DNA of 58,279 nucleotides from Phormidium tenue FACHB-1052 (GTDB taxonomy: Bacteria > Cyanobacteriota > Cyanobacteriia > Phormidesmidales > Phormidesmidaceae): the NCBI RefSeq assembly GCF_014696675.1, contig NZ_JACJQN010000026.1, positions 1-58,279 of the forward strand. The letters are read 5' to 3'. Both the position numbers and the translations under genes were made by a program. Shown one piece after another: positions 25,784 through 34,353 of the stretch (the first letter of the stretch is position 1; every line of letters starts with the position of its first letter). The notes below the pieces were generated by a model. That model was not told the DNA's origin. It was given only the letters and a program-made list of their open reading frames with translations, and ran no database searches.

Positions 25784-25956
25784 TTAGTGAATCGAGGCGT
25801 TGCTGATCAGCAGTATGATTTGCCCCCCTAATCCCCCAATTCTGGGGGAACCAGACAACCTCAAAGTCCCCCAAAATTGGGGGGTTGGGGAGCCGATGCA
25901 GCAACCGTTGCTTTTGCAGATTCATTCCTCAATTCAGCAACGCCTTAGTGAATCGA
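25784..25956. mobile_element. 149-bp MITE (25796-25944) with 12-bp target site duplication
   Basis: The element begins GGCGTTGCTGATCAGCAG and its other end, read on the minus strand, begins GGCGTTGCTGAATTGAGG, giving 11 bp of perfect terminal inverted repeat plus further matches. Both sides are flanked by the identical 12-mer TTAGTGAATCGA (25784-25795 and 25945-25956), a target duplication that proves insertion. Inside lie C/G-rich palindromes (CCCCCAATTCTGGGGG and CCCCCAAAATTGGGGGG). There is no transposase. The long duplication fits IS4-like elements. The open frame 25800-26057 across it is spurious. Confidence 0.85.
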
Positions 25957-26076
25957 AACTGGGTTTCAGGGTCAAGCGATCAAGAACTCAGCTAGTAGAA
26001 AGAACCAATGGGCAAAACGCATCGCGAAGGCAGGTGTGGCGGGTTCGCGCGAATTGATGACACACCCGATAAACAT

Positions 26077-26481
26077 TTACTGGGGGACAGCGCTGGGTTC
26101 CATATACATCAGCTCCCAAATATGACCGTCTAAATCTTGGAAGCCGTGGGCATACATAAATCCGTAATCTTGGGGGTCGTTATAGGTTGATCCACCGCTG
26201 CTGACGGCTTTGCCGACCAGGCTATCAACCTCTTCGCGGCTATCGCAGGATAGGCACAGCAAAACTTCGGTATTTTGGGTTGCGTCGCAGATCGCGTTAG
26301 GCGTAAAGGTTTTGAACTTATCGTTGGTCAAAAGCATGACGTAAATGTCATCGCTGACGATCATGCAGGTAGCGGTTTCATCGGTGAATTGAGGATTAAA
26401 CGTGAAGCCAAGTTGACTAAAGAAGTCAACCGACTGATCGAGGTTTTTAATCGGCAGGTTAACAAAAATTTTGCGGCCCAT
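26077..26481 (-). CDS. VOC family protein (glyoxalase/bleomycin-resistance-like)
   Basis: This 134-residue VOC protein (KIFVNLPIKNLDQSVDFFSQ at the start, GFQDLDGHIWELMYM at the end) resembles lactoylglutathione lyase-like proteins often annotated as glyoxalases. The ATG follows AAAAGGAGACCCACC. A TGTCGA-N17-CGAC promoter (26575-26601) lies about 90 bp upstream on the same strand, marking it as the first gene of an ECF42-dependent unit. Enzymatic activity is unproven. Confidence 0.87.
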   Translation of the reverse strand: MGRKIFVNLPIKNLDQSVDFFSQLGFTFNPQFTDETATCMIVSDDIYVMLLTNDKFKTFTPNAICDATQNTEVLLCLSCDSREEVDSLVGKAVSSGGSTYNDPQDYGFMYAHGFQDLDGHIWELMYMEPSAVPQ

Positions 26482-26574
26482 GGTGGGTCTCCTTTTAGTT
26501 ATGGAACTATTTCCAGGGATCGAGTTGAGGGCAGGGGGATATTTATAACTAGAACCGCCCTGCTTTGTTAGTTA

Positions 26575-26601
26575 GTCGAACGGAGGTTAGCGAGATCGAC
26601 A
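26575..26601 (-). promoter_or_regulatory. ECF42-type promoter P2 upstream of the VOC gene
   Basis: Read on the minus strand: TGTCGATCT (from 26601), a 14-base variable part, then CGACTAA (CGAC at 26578-26575). The -35 and -10 boxes are separated by 17 bases. It is nearly identical in its conserved parts to P1 at 29007-29033 while the spacer differs, and fits the TGTCGA / CG(A/T)C consensus I recall for ECF42 sigma factors. Confidence 0.75.
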
Positions 26602-26643
26602 GGTAGAGGTACTTTTTTGAGAAAGAACGACAAAGATCGGTTT

Positions 26644-27003
26644 CTACTGGCCCGATGGCAGGCCGACCAATTCCACTAAGGGGCGAATTTCGACGGTGCC
26701 TTTGTGAACAGAGGGAATGCGACCCGCGATCGCGATCGCATCATCCAAATCTTCCGCCTCAATCAGAAAATAACCGCCGAGCTGTTCTCGGGTTTCGGCA
26801 AAGGGGCCGTCGGTCACCAGGCGTTTGCCGTCGCGCACTCGCACGCTGGTAGCTGTAGCCACCGATTGCAGGGGCGACGCGCCCAAATACTGGCCGCTGG
26901 CGTGGAGATCCTGGGTCAGTTTGACCGAGTCCTGGTAGCAGCGCTCCTGCTCGCCCTCACTCCAAACGTTTTCGTCGCTGTAAATTAGCAGCATATATTT
27001 CAT
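26644..27003 (-). CDS. YciI/DGPF family protein 1
   Basis: This 119-residue protein starts MKYMLLIYSDENVW and carries the DGPF motif at residues 65-68 ([18 protein letters not shown]), the hallmark of the YCII-related DGPF family genetically linked to ECF42 sigma factors. The fold is a small ferredoxin-like dimer; a conserved His/Asp pair in related proteins suggests an enzyme, but the reaction is unknown. The ATG follows CTTAGGAGCTAAACC. It is 34 bp after the DUF1579 gene and so in one transcription unit. Confidence 0.9.
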   Translation of the reverse strand: MKYMLLIYSDENVWSEGEQERCYQDSVKLTQDLHASGQYLGASPLQSVATATSVRVRDGKRLVTDGPFAETREQLGGYFLIEAEDLDDAIAIAGRIPSVHKGTVEIRPLVELVGLPSGQ

Positions 27004-27037
27004 GGTTTAGCTCCTAAGGTTGACGGCTGACAATCGA

Positions 27038-27514
27038 CTACTGCCGCCAGTAGTGGGCAGTCATAAACTGATGCCAATTCCCCTCGCCAGTGAGAATCTG
27101 CGATGTCATAATCCGGTGGTCATCGCTGACAAATTCAATGATGTCTTTGTACGGAGCCATCGAGTTTTGACTAAAATCAGGCCCTTCAGTGTCTAGGGTT
27201 AGCGTCTGCCTAGCCTCATCTAAAGAACCGTTGTAAACCCACATGTGGATCATCATGGAGCCGACAAAAGTACCGATATAGCGCTGCGTTTCGGGATTGT
27301 AGCCCAGGGTCATCAGGGTAGTGCCGGTGTCACCGTCGGGCATTTCGCTTTCACCTTCAGCTACAACCCAAAGGCCGCCCAGGGTGCGAACCACTTCTGT
27401 GCCGCGAGTTTTTGAAGGCGGCTGATCTGGCCCCATGCTGCACTCACATTCGCTGACCCATCTGCCAACTAGCCGGTCAAGCCACTGGTGTTCTGCTTGC
27501 GGTTCAATATGCAT
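27038..27514 (-). CDS. DUF1579 family protein
   Basis: This 158-residue protein matches DUF1579: WLDRLVGRWVSECECSMGPDQPPSKTRGTEVVRTLGGLWVV at the start and TLMTLGYNPETQRYIGTFVGSMM in the middle are typical lipocalin-like strands. Members are repeatedly found with ECF sigma and YciI proteins. Ligand or reaction is unknown. The ATG follows AACTGGAGGAACATT. Confidence 0.88.
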   Translation of the reverse strand: MHIEPQAEHQWLDRLVGRWVSECECSMGPDQPPSKTRGTEVVRTLGGLWVVAEGESEMPDGDTGTTLMTLGYNPETQRYIGTFVGSMMIHMWVYNGSLDEARQTLTLDTEGPDFSQNSMAPYKDIIEFVSDDHRIMTSQILTGEGNWHQFMTAHYWRQ

Positions 27515-27624
27515 AATGTTCCTCCAGTTTTTTACTTTTTACGTACGGGGTTAAATCAATCAGCGGTCGGAATTAGGTTTAGCCGAGCTGGCGTTGACCT
27601 GCTCCCACCCGTTGGTCAAAGGCG

Positions 27625-28335
27625 TTAGCCATAGGTTGGTCGCTGCGGCCAGCCCGCAGGAGAATCTTCAAAGTCTTGCTGCCGACCATAGGGGGTGAGA
27701 TCGAGCAGGCTGTAGGCATCGGTTAAGCCTTCGCAGCCGCGAGCATAGGTCGAATAGGTGTGAAAAACCTCATCGTCAATGCGAAAGAACACGCTCATGC
27801 CGTGGCTTTCGCCCTGCATGAAGTGCTGTTCCTGCTGATCGCGGTAGTTGTACTGCACCGGGGCTACCGCCGCATCAAGGGTGACGTGAAAATCGTAGTT
27901 AAAGTCGCTGCCAAAGGACGAAAACCAGGGCAGAGTCCAGCCTTGGCGGGCTTTGTATTGCTCAAGCTTGGCTAGCGGCGCACGGGATATGAGCACGAAG
28001 GTGGTGTCGCGATCGCCCAGCAGACTCAGATCGCCGATGGCATTGACCAGGCCAGTGCAGCCCGAGCAGCCGTTCTCCCACTCGGGGTCAAACATAAAGT
28101 GATAGACCAGGAGCTGCCGGCGACCCTCAAACAGATCGAGCAGGCTAGTCTCACCTTCCGGCCCTGCGAATATATAGGTTTTGTCTAGCTTGACCATGGG
28201 CAGGCGGCGACGCTTGGCATTGACGCGATCGCGCTGTTTAGTCAGGGCTTTCTCGTCCGCTAAAAGCGCTTTTCGTTCCGCCAGCCAGGTGTCAGCCGAC
28301 ACTACGGGCGGATGGGCAAGAGTAGTGGTAGTCAT
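27625..28335 (-). CDS. DUF899 family thioredoxin-like protein
   Basis: This 236-residue protein is of the DUF899 family. The thioredoxin-like core has [20 protein letters not shown] with C90 and C93 as a CxxC pair, and the family segment [17 protein letters not shown] follows. It starts with a variable helical N-terminus ([20 protein letters not shown]). Such proteins are thought to be redox-active, possibly thiol peroxidase or disulfide reductase, but this is unproven. The ATG follows ACGGAGAGATTGCC. It lies in the ECF42-linked gene set. Confidence 0.88.
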   Translation of the reverse strand: MTTTTLAHPPVVSADTWLAERKALLADEKALTKQRDRVNAKRRRLPMVKLDKTYIFAGPEGETSLLDLFEGRRQLLVYHFMFDPEWENGCSGCTGLVNAIGDLSLLGDRDTTFVLISRAPLAKLEQYKARQGWTLPWFSSFGSDFNYDFHVTLDAAVAPVQYNYRDQQEQHFMQGESHGMSVFFRIDDEVFHTYSTYARGCEGLTDAYSLLDLTPYGRQQDFEDSPAGWPQRPTYG

Positions 28336-28369
28336 GGCAATCTCTCCGTAAATTTCTAAGGGGAATTTG

Positions 28370-28445
28370 GTAGGTTGGGTAGAGCGCTAGCGGAACCCAA
28401 CGGCGGCGGGCTTGGTTGGGTTGCACTGCGTTTCACCCAACCTAC
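28370..28445. repeat. Palindromic intergenic repeat (GTAGGTTGGGT...ACCCAACCTAC)
   Basis: The 76-bp unit begins GTAGGTTGGGT and ends ACCCAACCTAC, perfect 11-bp arms, with further internal ACCCAAC/GTTGGGT copies. Repeats of this kind are scattered in many cyanobacterial genomes. It sits between the second YciI gene and the DUF899 gene. Confidence 0.6.
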
Positions 28446-28463
28446 ACAAGGCTTGATTTGCGC

Positions 28464-28859
28464 TCAGTGCAGGTTGGTCTGGAGGGTTTGGCTTTGGTTA
28501 ACCTGGGCGTTAATCTCTTCATCCGCTGGACGAATCTCAAAAGGGCCGTTGCGCACTCCGGGATGGCGTGACATCAGCTGAATGGCGTGGTTGAGATCGC
28601 GGGCCTCCAGCATCAAGATGCCGCCGATCTGCTCCTTGGTTTCGGCAAAGGGACCATCGGTGACGACAACTTGACCGTTCTGGTATCGCAGCGTCGCCGC
28701 ATTGCGAACGCTTTGCAGCGCTTCTCCACCGATAAAGTGACCGCCCCGCCGCAGTTCGTCATCGTAGGCAAAACAGTCGGCCATTAGCTCTCCCTGTTCG
28801 GCTTCAGAAAGCCGATCCCACTGCGTTTCGTCGAAATAGCCTAGACAGATGAATTTCAT
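28464..28859 (-). CDS. YciI/DGPF family protein 2
   Basis: The start is the ATG at 28859 preceded by GGAGGCAATT. The 131-residue product has the DGPF motif at residues 68-71 ([17 protein letters not shown]) and the typical [21 protein letters not shown] beginning. It is a paralogue of the protein at 26644-27003 and first in its transcription unit, with the ECF42-type promoter P1 at 29007-29033 about 140 bp upstream. Function is unknown; the family is the diagnostic partner of ECF42 sigma factors. Confidence 0.9.
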   Translation of the reverse strand: MKFICLGYFDETQWDRLSEAEQGELMADCFAYDDELRRGGHFIGGEALQSVRNAATLRYQNGQVVVTDGPFAETKEQIGGILMLEARDLNHAIQLMSRHPGVRNGPFEIRPADEEINAQVNQSQTLQTNLH

Positions 28860-29162
28860 AATTGCCTCCAAAATTTAGGTCTAATGCCAAATCCTGTCTG
28901 CGTTTCCCGCGTTGTAGGGGCGCATCGCCTGCGCCTTCAAGACATTAGGTTGGCAGCAAGGCGATTGACTTTGAATTTGGCCTGAATTTCTCACCTTTGT
29001 GAATTAGTCGTTTGGCTGGAGGGCAGATCGACAGCAGCGAAAAAGTTTTTTCTAAATTTTTTGGAATGCCTGACTACGGAGCTAAATCAATCATTCAATG
29101 GAGGGCTTAAGAACCGAGGATTAAGGGTTAGACGAATTTCTGTCCCTGTTCGGTAACGCCAG
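28860..29162. other. Intergenic region containing promoter P1
   Basis: About 300 bases between the sigma factor stop and the YciI gene. It holds promoter P1 (29007-29033) and, at 28910-28940, a GTAGGGGCGC...TGCGCC unit of a common cyanobacterial dispersed repeat. Confidence 0.5.
29007..29033 (-). promoter_or_regulatory. ECF42-type promoter P1 upstream of the YciI/DGPF gene
   Basis: Read on the minus strand: TGTCGATCT (from 29033), a 14-base spacer part, CGACTAA (CGAC at 29010-29007). Boxes are 17 bases apart, identical in arrangement to P2. The spacer is unrelated to that of P2, so this is conserved promoter, not a repeat copy. Start of transcription would be near 29000. Confidence 0.78.
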
Positions 29163-30395
29163 TCAGACCAGTTCGCGCAGACGGCTTTCGAGAAACCGGC
29201 GCTCGGGTTCTTGCTTGACTAAATCGAGCGCTCGCTGATAGGACGCCTTGGCTTCAGCAGTTTCTCCTAGCTGGCGGCAGAGATCGGCTCGGGCCGCGTG
29301 GGCCAGGTGGTAGTGGGCTAGATCGCCCTCCGCGAGAATCTCATCTAGCAGGTGCAGGCCCGCCTGGGGGCCGTCGCGCATCGCCACGGCTACGGCTCGG
29401 TTGAGGTGGACGACGGGGGTCGGTTCGATCTGGGCCAGCAGGCTGTATAACCCGACAATCTGCGCCCAGTCGGTGGCGGTCGGGTCGGGGGCCTCGGCAT
29501 GGACGGCGGCGATCGCTGCCTGAACCCCATAAGGCCCCACCTGCCTTGAGGATAGGGCCTGCTGCACCAGCGATCGCCCCTCGGCGATCTGCTCCTGGTT
29601 CCACAGGGCGCGATTTTGATCGGCTAAGAGAATTAGATCGCCCGAGGGAGTGGTGCGGGCCTGACGGCGCGACTCTTGCAGCAGCATCAACGCCAGCAGC
29701 CCCATCACCTCGGCACTGGGCAGCAGCTCTAGCACCAGTCGCCCCAGCCGAATCGCCTCGCCTGAGAGGTCGGCCCGCGTCAGCGATGGGCCAGAGGAAG
29801 CCGCATACCCTTCGTTAAACACCAGATAGATCACCTGCAAGACGGTGTCTAGGCGATCGGGCAGGTCTTCTAGGGCGGGCACCTGGTAGGGAATGCCCGC
29901 CGCGCGGATTTTGGCCTTGGCCCGCACAATGCGCTGGGCCAGGGTGGGTGGGGCTAGCAAAAAGGCGCTGGCAATTTCTTCGGTCTTGAGGCCGCAGACC
30001 TCGCGCAGGGTGAGAGCTACCTGGGCCTCCTGGGGCAGAGCCGGGTGGCAGCAGGTGAAAATCAGCCGCAGGCGATCGTCCTCAAGATCATCGTCGGGCA
30101 GGTCGGCTTGGGCATCGAGCTTTTGGGCTAGCTCGGCCAATGACGCATCGAAGCGGGTGCGGCGGCGCAGGTTATCGATCGCCCTAAAGCGACCCACCGA
30201 CACCAGCCACGGCCTTGGTTTAGCTGGCACCCCATCTCGCGGCCACTGAGCCATCGCCACGGCGAAGGCATCGTGCAGCGCTTCTTCGGCCAGGTCAAAA
30301 TCCCCCAGTAGGCGAATCAGCGTGGCAAAAACCCGACGCGACTCAGCCCGATAGATAGCATCTACTTGCCTCTGTATCTGGAGGGGGTCGTTCAT
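29163..30395 (-). CDS. ECF42-type RNA polymerase sigma factor with long C-terminal extension
   Basis: The start is the ATG at 30395 preceded by CAGGAGCGCTAACC; product 410 residues. Sigma region 2 (about 10-75, DLAEEALHDAFAVAMAQWP and RPWLVSVGRFRAIDNLRRR) and region 4 (about 110-165, VCGLKTEEIASAFLLAPPTLAQRIVRAKAKI) are followed by a DUF6596/TPR-like extension of about 230 residues. This architecture plus the nearby DGPF proteins is diagnostic of the ECF42 group, which has no separate anti-sigma factor and whose extension is thought to control activity. Target promoters P1 and P2 are seen nearby; no such motif precedes the sigma gene itself. Confidence 0.92.
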   Translation of the reverse strand: MNDPLQIQRQVDAIYRAESRRVFATLIRLLGDFDLAEEALHDAFAVAMAQWPRDGVPAKPRPWLVSVGRFRAIDNLRRRTRFDASLAELAQKLDAQADLPDDDLEDDRLRLIFTCCHPALPQEAQVALTLREVCGLKTEEIASAFLLAPPTLAQRIVRAKAKIRAAGIPYQVPALEDLPDRLDTVLQVIYLVFNEGYAASSGPSLTRADLSGEAIRLGRLVLELLPSAEVMGLLALMLLQESRRQARTTPSGDLILLADQNRALWNQEQIAEGRSLVQQALSSRQVGPYGVQAAIAAVHAEAPDPTATDWAQIVGLYSLLAQIEPTPVVHLNRAVAVAMRDGPQAGLHLLDEILAEGDLAHYHLAHAARADLCRQLGETAEAKASYQRALDLVKQEPERRFLESRLRELV

Positions 30396-30814
30396 GGTTA
30401 GCGCTCCTGCCAGCAAAGTCGGTCAGCTAAATTCATTTTAATGTAGTGCAATTGTACTGACATATAGCCAACTTGATCGTTAATTTTAGTCATTCAACTG
30501 TTAAGAAAGCCTGACTCAGTCGCCATCTTGTCCCAGAGCATTGCCCTGTATACGCTTTAGGCAAATGAGAGTCAGGTCAAAACGAATTTCGTTTGAAAAT
30601 GTTTTGAAATTGAGCTATGCTCCGGAGATAAATTTTTAGGAATGGTTCTGGAGCTGCCTCCTAGCCCTTTGCTAGCTGAGCGGCTGGCTTGGAGCATAGG
30701 CTGGATGGCCAACGCTAATCCCCAGAAGGACTAGTCAAACCTAGGGCCTGCAATCTTTTCCTAAAGGCATCTGCAGCTCGGATTTTTCACAAATCCTCAC
30801 ATAGGAGTCACTCA
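30396..30814. other. Divergent intergenic region, sigma factor / CRP regulator
   Basis: About 420 bases that must hold promoters of both divergent genes. No TGTCGA-type promoter and no clear operator was found. Nothing else is recognisable. Confidence 0.4.
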
Positions 30815-31462
30815 ATGCTGAGACAACTGGATGGTGTAGCGGGTCTGTCAGACCTGCCGGTGGCTGCTCGGTTGCAGGGCCTTTCATTAGAGCAGCTACG
30901 GCGGCTGCCGGTGTCTGGGTCGAGTCATTTTGGGCGGCGTGGCTATTTGCCCGCTGCCAGCGATCGCCTCTGGCTGATCAAAGCAGGGGCAGTGCGCACC
31001 CTAACCTACTTAGAAGATGGCACCGCGATCGCCCTGGGCCTCTGGAGTGCGGGCGACGTGGTGGGAAAATTTCTCTCCAATGCGGAGCCCTACTTAATTG
31101 AAGCCGTCAACGATGTTGAAGCGGTTTGCATCTCCCTATCTGACTGGCAGCCACCAGTGGACGTGATCACCAGCTACCTAAAGCACGCCGAGGCGCTGAT
31201 GGTGGTGCGCACCCACCGCCGGGCCGAGGCCGTCTTGCTCGGGCTGTTGCAGTGGCTGGCCAACCGTTTTGGGCTACAGCTTGAGCGCGGCTGCTTAATT
31301 GACCTCAAAATCACCCACCAAGATCTAGCCGACTTTAGTGGCCTCAGCCGAGTGACGGTGACACGGCTGCTGCGCCAGTTTGAAGAACAAGGACTGATCT
31401 ACCGGCGATCGCGCCAGCTAATCTTGGCTGAGTCTAGCGACCACTGGCACTACGAAATTTAG
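30815..31462 (+). CDS. CRP/FNR family transcriptional regulator (NtcA-like HTH)
   Basis: This 215-residue protein has an N-terminal cNMP-binding-like beta barrel (about 35-125: GYLPAASDRLWLIKAGAVRT, then LGLWSAGDVVGKFL) and a C-terminal winged helix with THQDLADFSGLSRVTVTRLL, whose recognition helix resembles that of NtcA. The barrel lacks the typical phosphate-binding RxS motif, so cAMP binding is doubtful. The ATG follows ATAGGAGTCACTCA. The target genes are unknown; it could act on the divergent or downstream genes. Confidence 0.85.
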   Translation: MLRQLDGVAGLSDLPVAARLQGLSLEQLRRLPVSGSSHFGRRGYLPAASDRLWLIKAGAVRTLTYLEDGTAIALGLWSAGDVVGKFLSNAEPYLIEAVNDVEAVCISLSDWQPPVDVITSYLKHAEALMVVRTHRRAEAVLLGLLQWLANRFGLQLERGCLIDLKITHQDLADFSGLSRVTVTRLLRQFEEQGLIYRRSRQLILAESSDHWHYEI

Positions 31463-31670
31463 CCCGGGCCAAGGTGAGAACGCGGCGAACGAGCTTGGTA
31501 CTGCTGTGGCGACGGGCAGGGCACAGAGCTTTGCAACTCAATCCACAGGACATTAAATTGAAAATAAATCACAAACTGATCGCAAATTGAATCTAGCTGC
31601 TGTAAGCTTTAGCCTAGGCTGGTCAGGTTTGGCCCGCCAGTGCTGCCTGTCCTGACTCCCTGCTGCGTTA

Positions 31671-32120
31671 ATGACCCAGTCTTCTCAAACAATTGACTCT
31701 CCGCCCATAGGCGATCGCCCCCAGGGCACCACCGCCCCTGCCCCATCCCCAAAACCCGCCTCTCGCACCCGCGATCACCTGGCCAACGAGCGCACCTACC
31801 TGGCCTGGATGCGTACCGCGATCGCCCTGATTGGCTTTGGCGTTCTGATTGCTCGCCTGCGTTATTTGGTTTCACCCGATGTGCCCGGCACCGGCCAGGG
31901 CTGGCTGGTAGGGCTAGGCCTATCTTCTATTGGCTTAGTTACCGTGCTGTTATCGACCTGGCACTACTTTGCAGTCCTTGACGCCATCGAGAGCAACACC
32001 TACGAACCCAGTCGCCGCTGGGTGATTCTCTTTAGTCTGGTGGTCACGCTACTGGGGGCGGGGGTGCTGTATGTGCTGTTTTCAGCACCAGCGACGGTGA
32101 AGGGGTTTTCGATGATGTAG
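31671..32120 (+). CDS. DUF202 (YidH family) membrane protein
   Basis: This 149-residue protein has a polar N-terminus of about 30 residues and then the DUF202 core: RDHLANERTYLAWMRTAIAL leading into three transmembrane segments. The function of YidH-like proteins is unknown. No strong ribosome binding site precedes the ATG. It lies 145 bp before the prohibitin gene on the same strand. Confidence 0.85.
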   Translation: MTQSSQTIDSPPIGDRPQGTTAPAPSPKPASRTRDHLANERTYLAWMRTAIALIGFGVLIARLRYLVSPDVPGTGQGWLVGLGLSSIGLVTVLLSTWHYFAVLDAIESNTYEPSRRWVILFSLVVTLLGAGVLYVLFSAPATVKGFSMM

Positions 32121-32124
32121 GGAG

Positions 32125-32250
32125 TGAGGGGTAGGGGGTTAAGGCTGCTAATTTGAAGCGCGAATTCAACATCCAAAGCTGGCCGACCTGCTGACACCTC
32201 CCATCCCTACTCCTAACCCCCTACCTATCCACGCCCTACCCACCTATCTC
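32125..32250. repeat. G/C-rich intergenic repeat
   Basis: A G-rich stretch (GAGTGAGGGGTAGGGGG) is followed 80 bases later by C-rich stretches (CCCTACTCCTAACCCCC, CTACCC) that can pair with it. The same type recurs at 3361, 36423, 39184 and 42524. Confidence 0.5.
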
Positions 32251-32265
32251 AGGAGTCCGTCACCC

Positions 32266-33126
32266 TTGGTCGATCTCAGTAGCGACAGACGCGATCGCGC
32301 CGCTAGGCCAGTCACTGCTTCCCCATGGGGGAGCGGGGCCACCCTAGCGGCCTGGGTTTTGCTAGCGCTGCTGGGGTTGGCTCTGGTGGCCAGCTTTTGG
32401 GTGGTCATTCCTGCCGGCGAGCGTGGCGTGTGGATGCGCTTTGGCCAGGTGCAGGAGGAGATTCTTGCCGAGGGGCTGCACTTTTTGCTGCCCCTAGTCG
32501 ACTCGGTAGAGACCCTCAGCACGCGGGTGCAAAAGCAGGAAATCGCCACCGAAGCGGCGTCAAAAGACTTGCAGGATGTGTTTAGCGATGTGGCTCTCAA
32601 CTGGCACATTCTGCCCGACAAGGCCAACATGGTGTATCGGCAAATTGGCGACGAGCCTGCGGTGGTGCGCTCCATCATCAACCCCGCCATCGAAGAGATA
32701 ATCAAGGCTGTCATGGCCCACTACACCGCCGAAGAGGTGATCACCCAGCGCGACCAGGTGAAGGCTGAGGTCGATGCCGGGCTGCGATCGCGCCTGGCCC
32801 CCTACAACCTGGCCGTTGACGATGTATCACTCACTACCATTCATTTTTCGCAGCAGTTTCGCGATGCGGTAGAAGCTAAGCAAATTGCCGTGCAGGAGGC
32901 CAAACAGGCAGAATTTGTTGCTAAAAAAGCCCTGCGCCAGGCCGAAATCGAAATCGATTTAGCCAGGGGAACCGCCGAAGCTCATCAAATTTTGATGGAA
33001 ACTTTGACACCCAGCGTGCTGAGGTATGAAGCCTTACAAAAGTGGGATGGGCGACTGCCTATGATTAGCGGAGAAGGAACGAGCACCGTGATTGAATTAG
33101 ATGATTTGCTGCCAAGTAAAGAGTAG
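32266..33126 (+). CDS. Prohibitin family (SPFH domain) protein
   Basis: This 286-residue protein starts at TTG (32266), preceded by AGGAG ten bases upstream. One transmembrane segment (about 28-50, WVLLALLGLALVASFWVVI) is followed by the SPFH/band 7 domain (GERGVWMRFGQVQEEILAEG ... NPAIEEIIKAVMAHY) and a C-terminal coiled coil (AVQEAKQAEFVAKKALRQAE). Prohibitin-like proteins form large ring complexes at the thylakoid or plasma membrane and stabilise membrane proteins in cyanobacteria. The N-terminus is cytoplasmic by charge. Confidence 0.9.
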   Translation: MVDLSSDRRDRAARPVTASPWGSGATLAAWVLLALLGLALVASFWVVIPAGERGVWMRFGQVQEEILAEGLHFLLPLVDSVETLSTRVQKQEIATEAASKDLQDVFSDVALNWHILPDKANMVYRQIGDEPAVVRSIINPAIEEIIKAVMAHYTAEEVITQRDQVKAEVDAGLRSRLAPYNLAVDDVSLTTIHFSQQFRDAVEAKQIAVQEAKQAEFVAKKALRQAEIEIDLARGTAEAHQILMETLTPSVLRYEALQKWDGRLPMISGEGTSTVIELDDLLPSKE

Positions 33127-33249
33127 TAAAGAAAATTTTGGGTTCTCAGTTTTGAATGCTGAGTCTTCTTCGTATGATAGACACTCAAAACTCAACCTTC
33201 AAAACTCAACACTAGGAGCTTTCTCTCCACCCCTTCTATCCCCAAATAC

Positions 33250-34185
33250 TTAAACCAGAACCTTTTCCGGCTCCACCAAAACCTCTTCGAAGGCTTTAGA
33301 AATGCGGGTGCGAAATCGCTTTTGATGGCGCAGCAAGATCACCGGTTGAGTCATTTCATAGATGTGTTGAGGCGCGTCGGTATCATCGACAATTTCGATC
33401 GCTTTAAGGGTGCCGAGTTTTAGCTCTGATCGCACGATCGATCGGGGTAGAGCTGCTGCCCCAATGCCCCCTTCGACTACGGCTTTAATCATTTCGCTGG
33501 TGGTGAGAATAAGCGCTATTTCTAAGGTGCTGGGGTCAACGCCCCAACCCTGAAGCGATCGCTCAAACATATAGCGAGAGCCCGATCCAGGTTCTCGCAT
33601 GATCCAGGCTGTATCGGTAATTTCGGCGAGGGAAATGCGATCGCGCCCAAACCAGGCGTGACTTTGGCCGACTACAATAGTCACCACATCTTGACCAATC
33701 ATCGATACCGACAGATTTTGGCTGAGGGAGGCCTTTACCTCTCCGGTGACTAGCCCCAGGTCAAACAAACCGCTCACGGTGCCGCTGACAATTTCCTCTG
33801 CATTGGCAATGGTGCAATGGATTGAAATGCCGGGGTACTGCTGCTTGAAGTGGCTAATTTTATGGGGTAGCCAGTAGTTGCCCACGGTAAGGCTACTGCC
33901 GACCTTTAGGCCGCCCCGCTGGAGATCGTTTAACTCGCGCAAACCCTGGGCAGTTAGCTCCACCTGATCGAGAATTTTTTGGGCCTCAATCTGAAGCATT
34001 TCGCCAGCGTCAGTCAGCTCAATATGTCTGCCAATGCGGTGAAATAGCTTTACCCCATACTCTTCTTCCAAGGTTTGAATAGATGCACTCACCGCAGGCT
34101 GAGTAATGTAGAGAGAGTCTGCCGCTCGGGTAAAGTGCAAATGTTCGGCCACTGCCAAAAAAACCCTGAGTTGCTCAAGCTTCAT
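33250..34185 (-). CDS. LysR-type transcriptional regulator (CbbR/CysB-like)
   Basis: This 311-residue regulator has the N-terminal winged HTH (MKLEQLRVFLAVAEHLHFTRAADSLYITQPAVSASI) and a LysR substrate-binding domain from about 90. Sequence features resemble CysR/RbcR-type cyanobacterial regulators. It is divergent from the tandem CadD genes; the 168-bp gap holds an ATAAAT-tct-ATTTAT inverted repeat (34239-34253), a likely LysR operator. It may control the CadD pair and itself. Inducer unknown. Confidence 0.88.
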   Translation of the reverse strand: MKLEQLRVFLAVAEHLHFTRAADSLYITQPAVSASIQTLEEEYGVKLFHRIGRHIELTDAGEMLQIEAQKILDQVELTAQGLRELNDLQRGGLKVGSSLTVGNYWLPHKISHFKQQYPGISIHCTIANAEEIVSGTVSGLFDLGLVTGEVKASLSQNLSVSMIGQDVVTIVVGQSHAWFGRDRISLAEITDTAWIMREPGSGSRYMFERSLQGWGVDPSTLEIALILTTSEMIKAVVEGGIGAAALPRSIVRSELKLGTLKAIEIVDDTDAPQHIYEMTQPVILLRHQKRFRTRISKAFEEVLVEPEKVLV

Positions 34186-34238
34186 AGGAGCTAATTTTGT
34201 AATGGCTAAACAGTCAAAAAGATCTGCTCAATTATTGC

Positions 34239-34253
34239 ATAAATTCTATTTAT
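34239..34253. promoter_or_regulatory. Candidate LysR operator
   Basis: ATAAAT-tct-ATTTAT is a perfect 6-bp inverted repeat matching the T-N11-A format, between the LysR gene and the CadD gene. Confidence 0.45.
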
Positions 34254-34353
34254 CAAACTCACAAAAAAGAGTGTTTGCTTCCCCTGTTTATCCAACTTAA
34301 GGTAAGGGTCAATTGGCAAAGTTTGTTGACTCCCTTGATGAGGTGCTGCGATC

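Noticed and set aside
25800..26057. 85-codon frame
   Set aside because: It begins inside the MITE and runs through its palindromes; not a gene.
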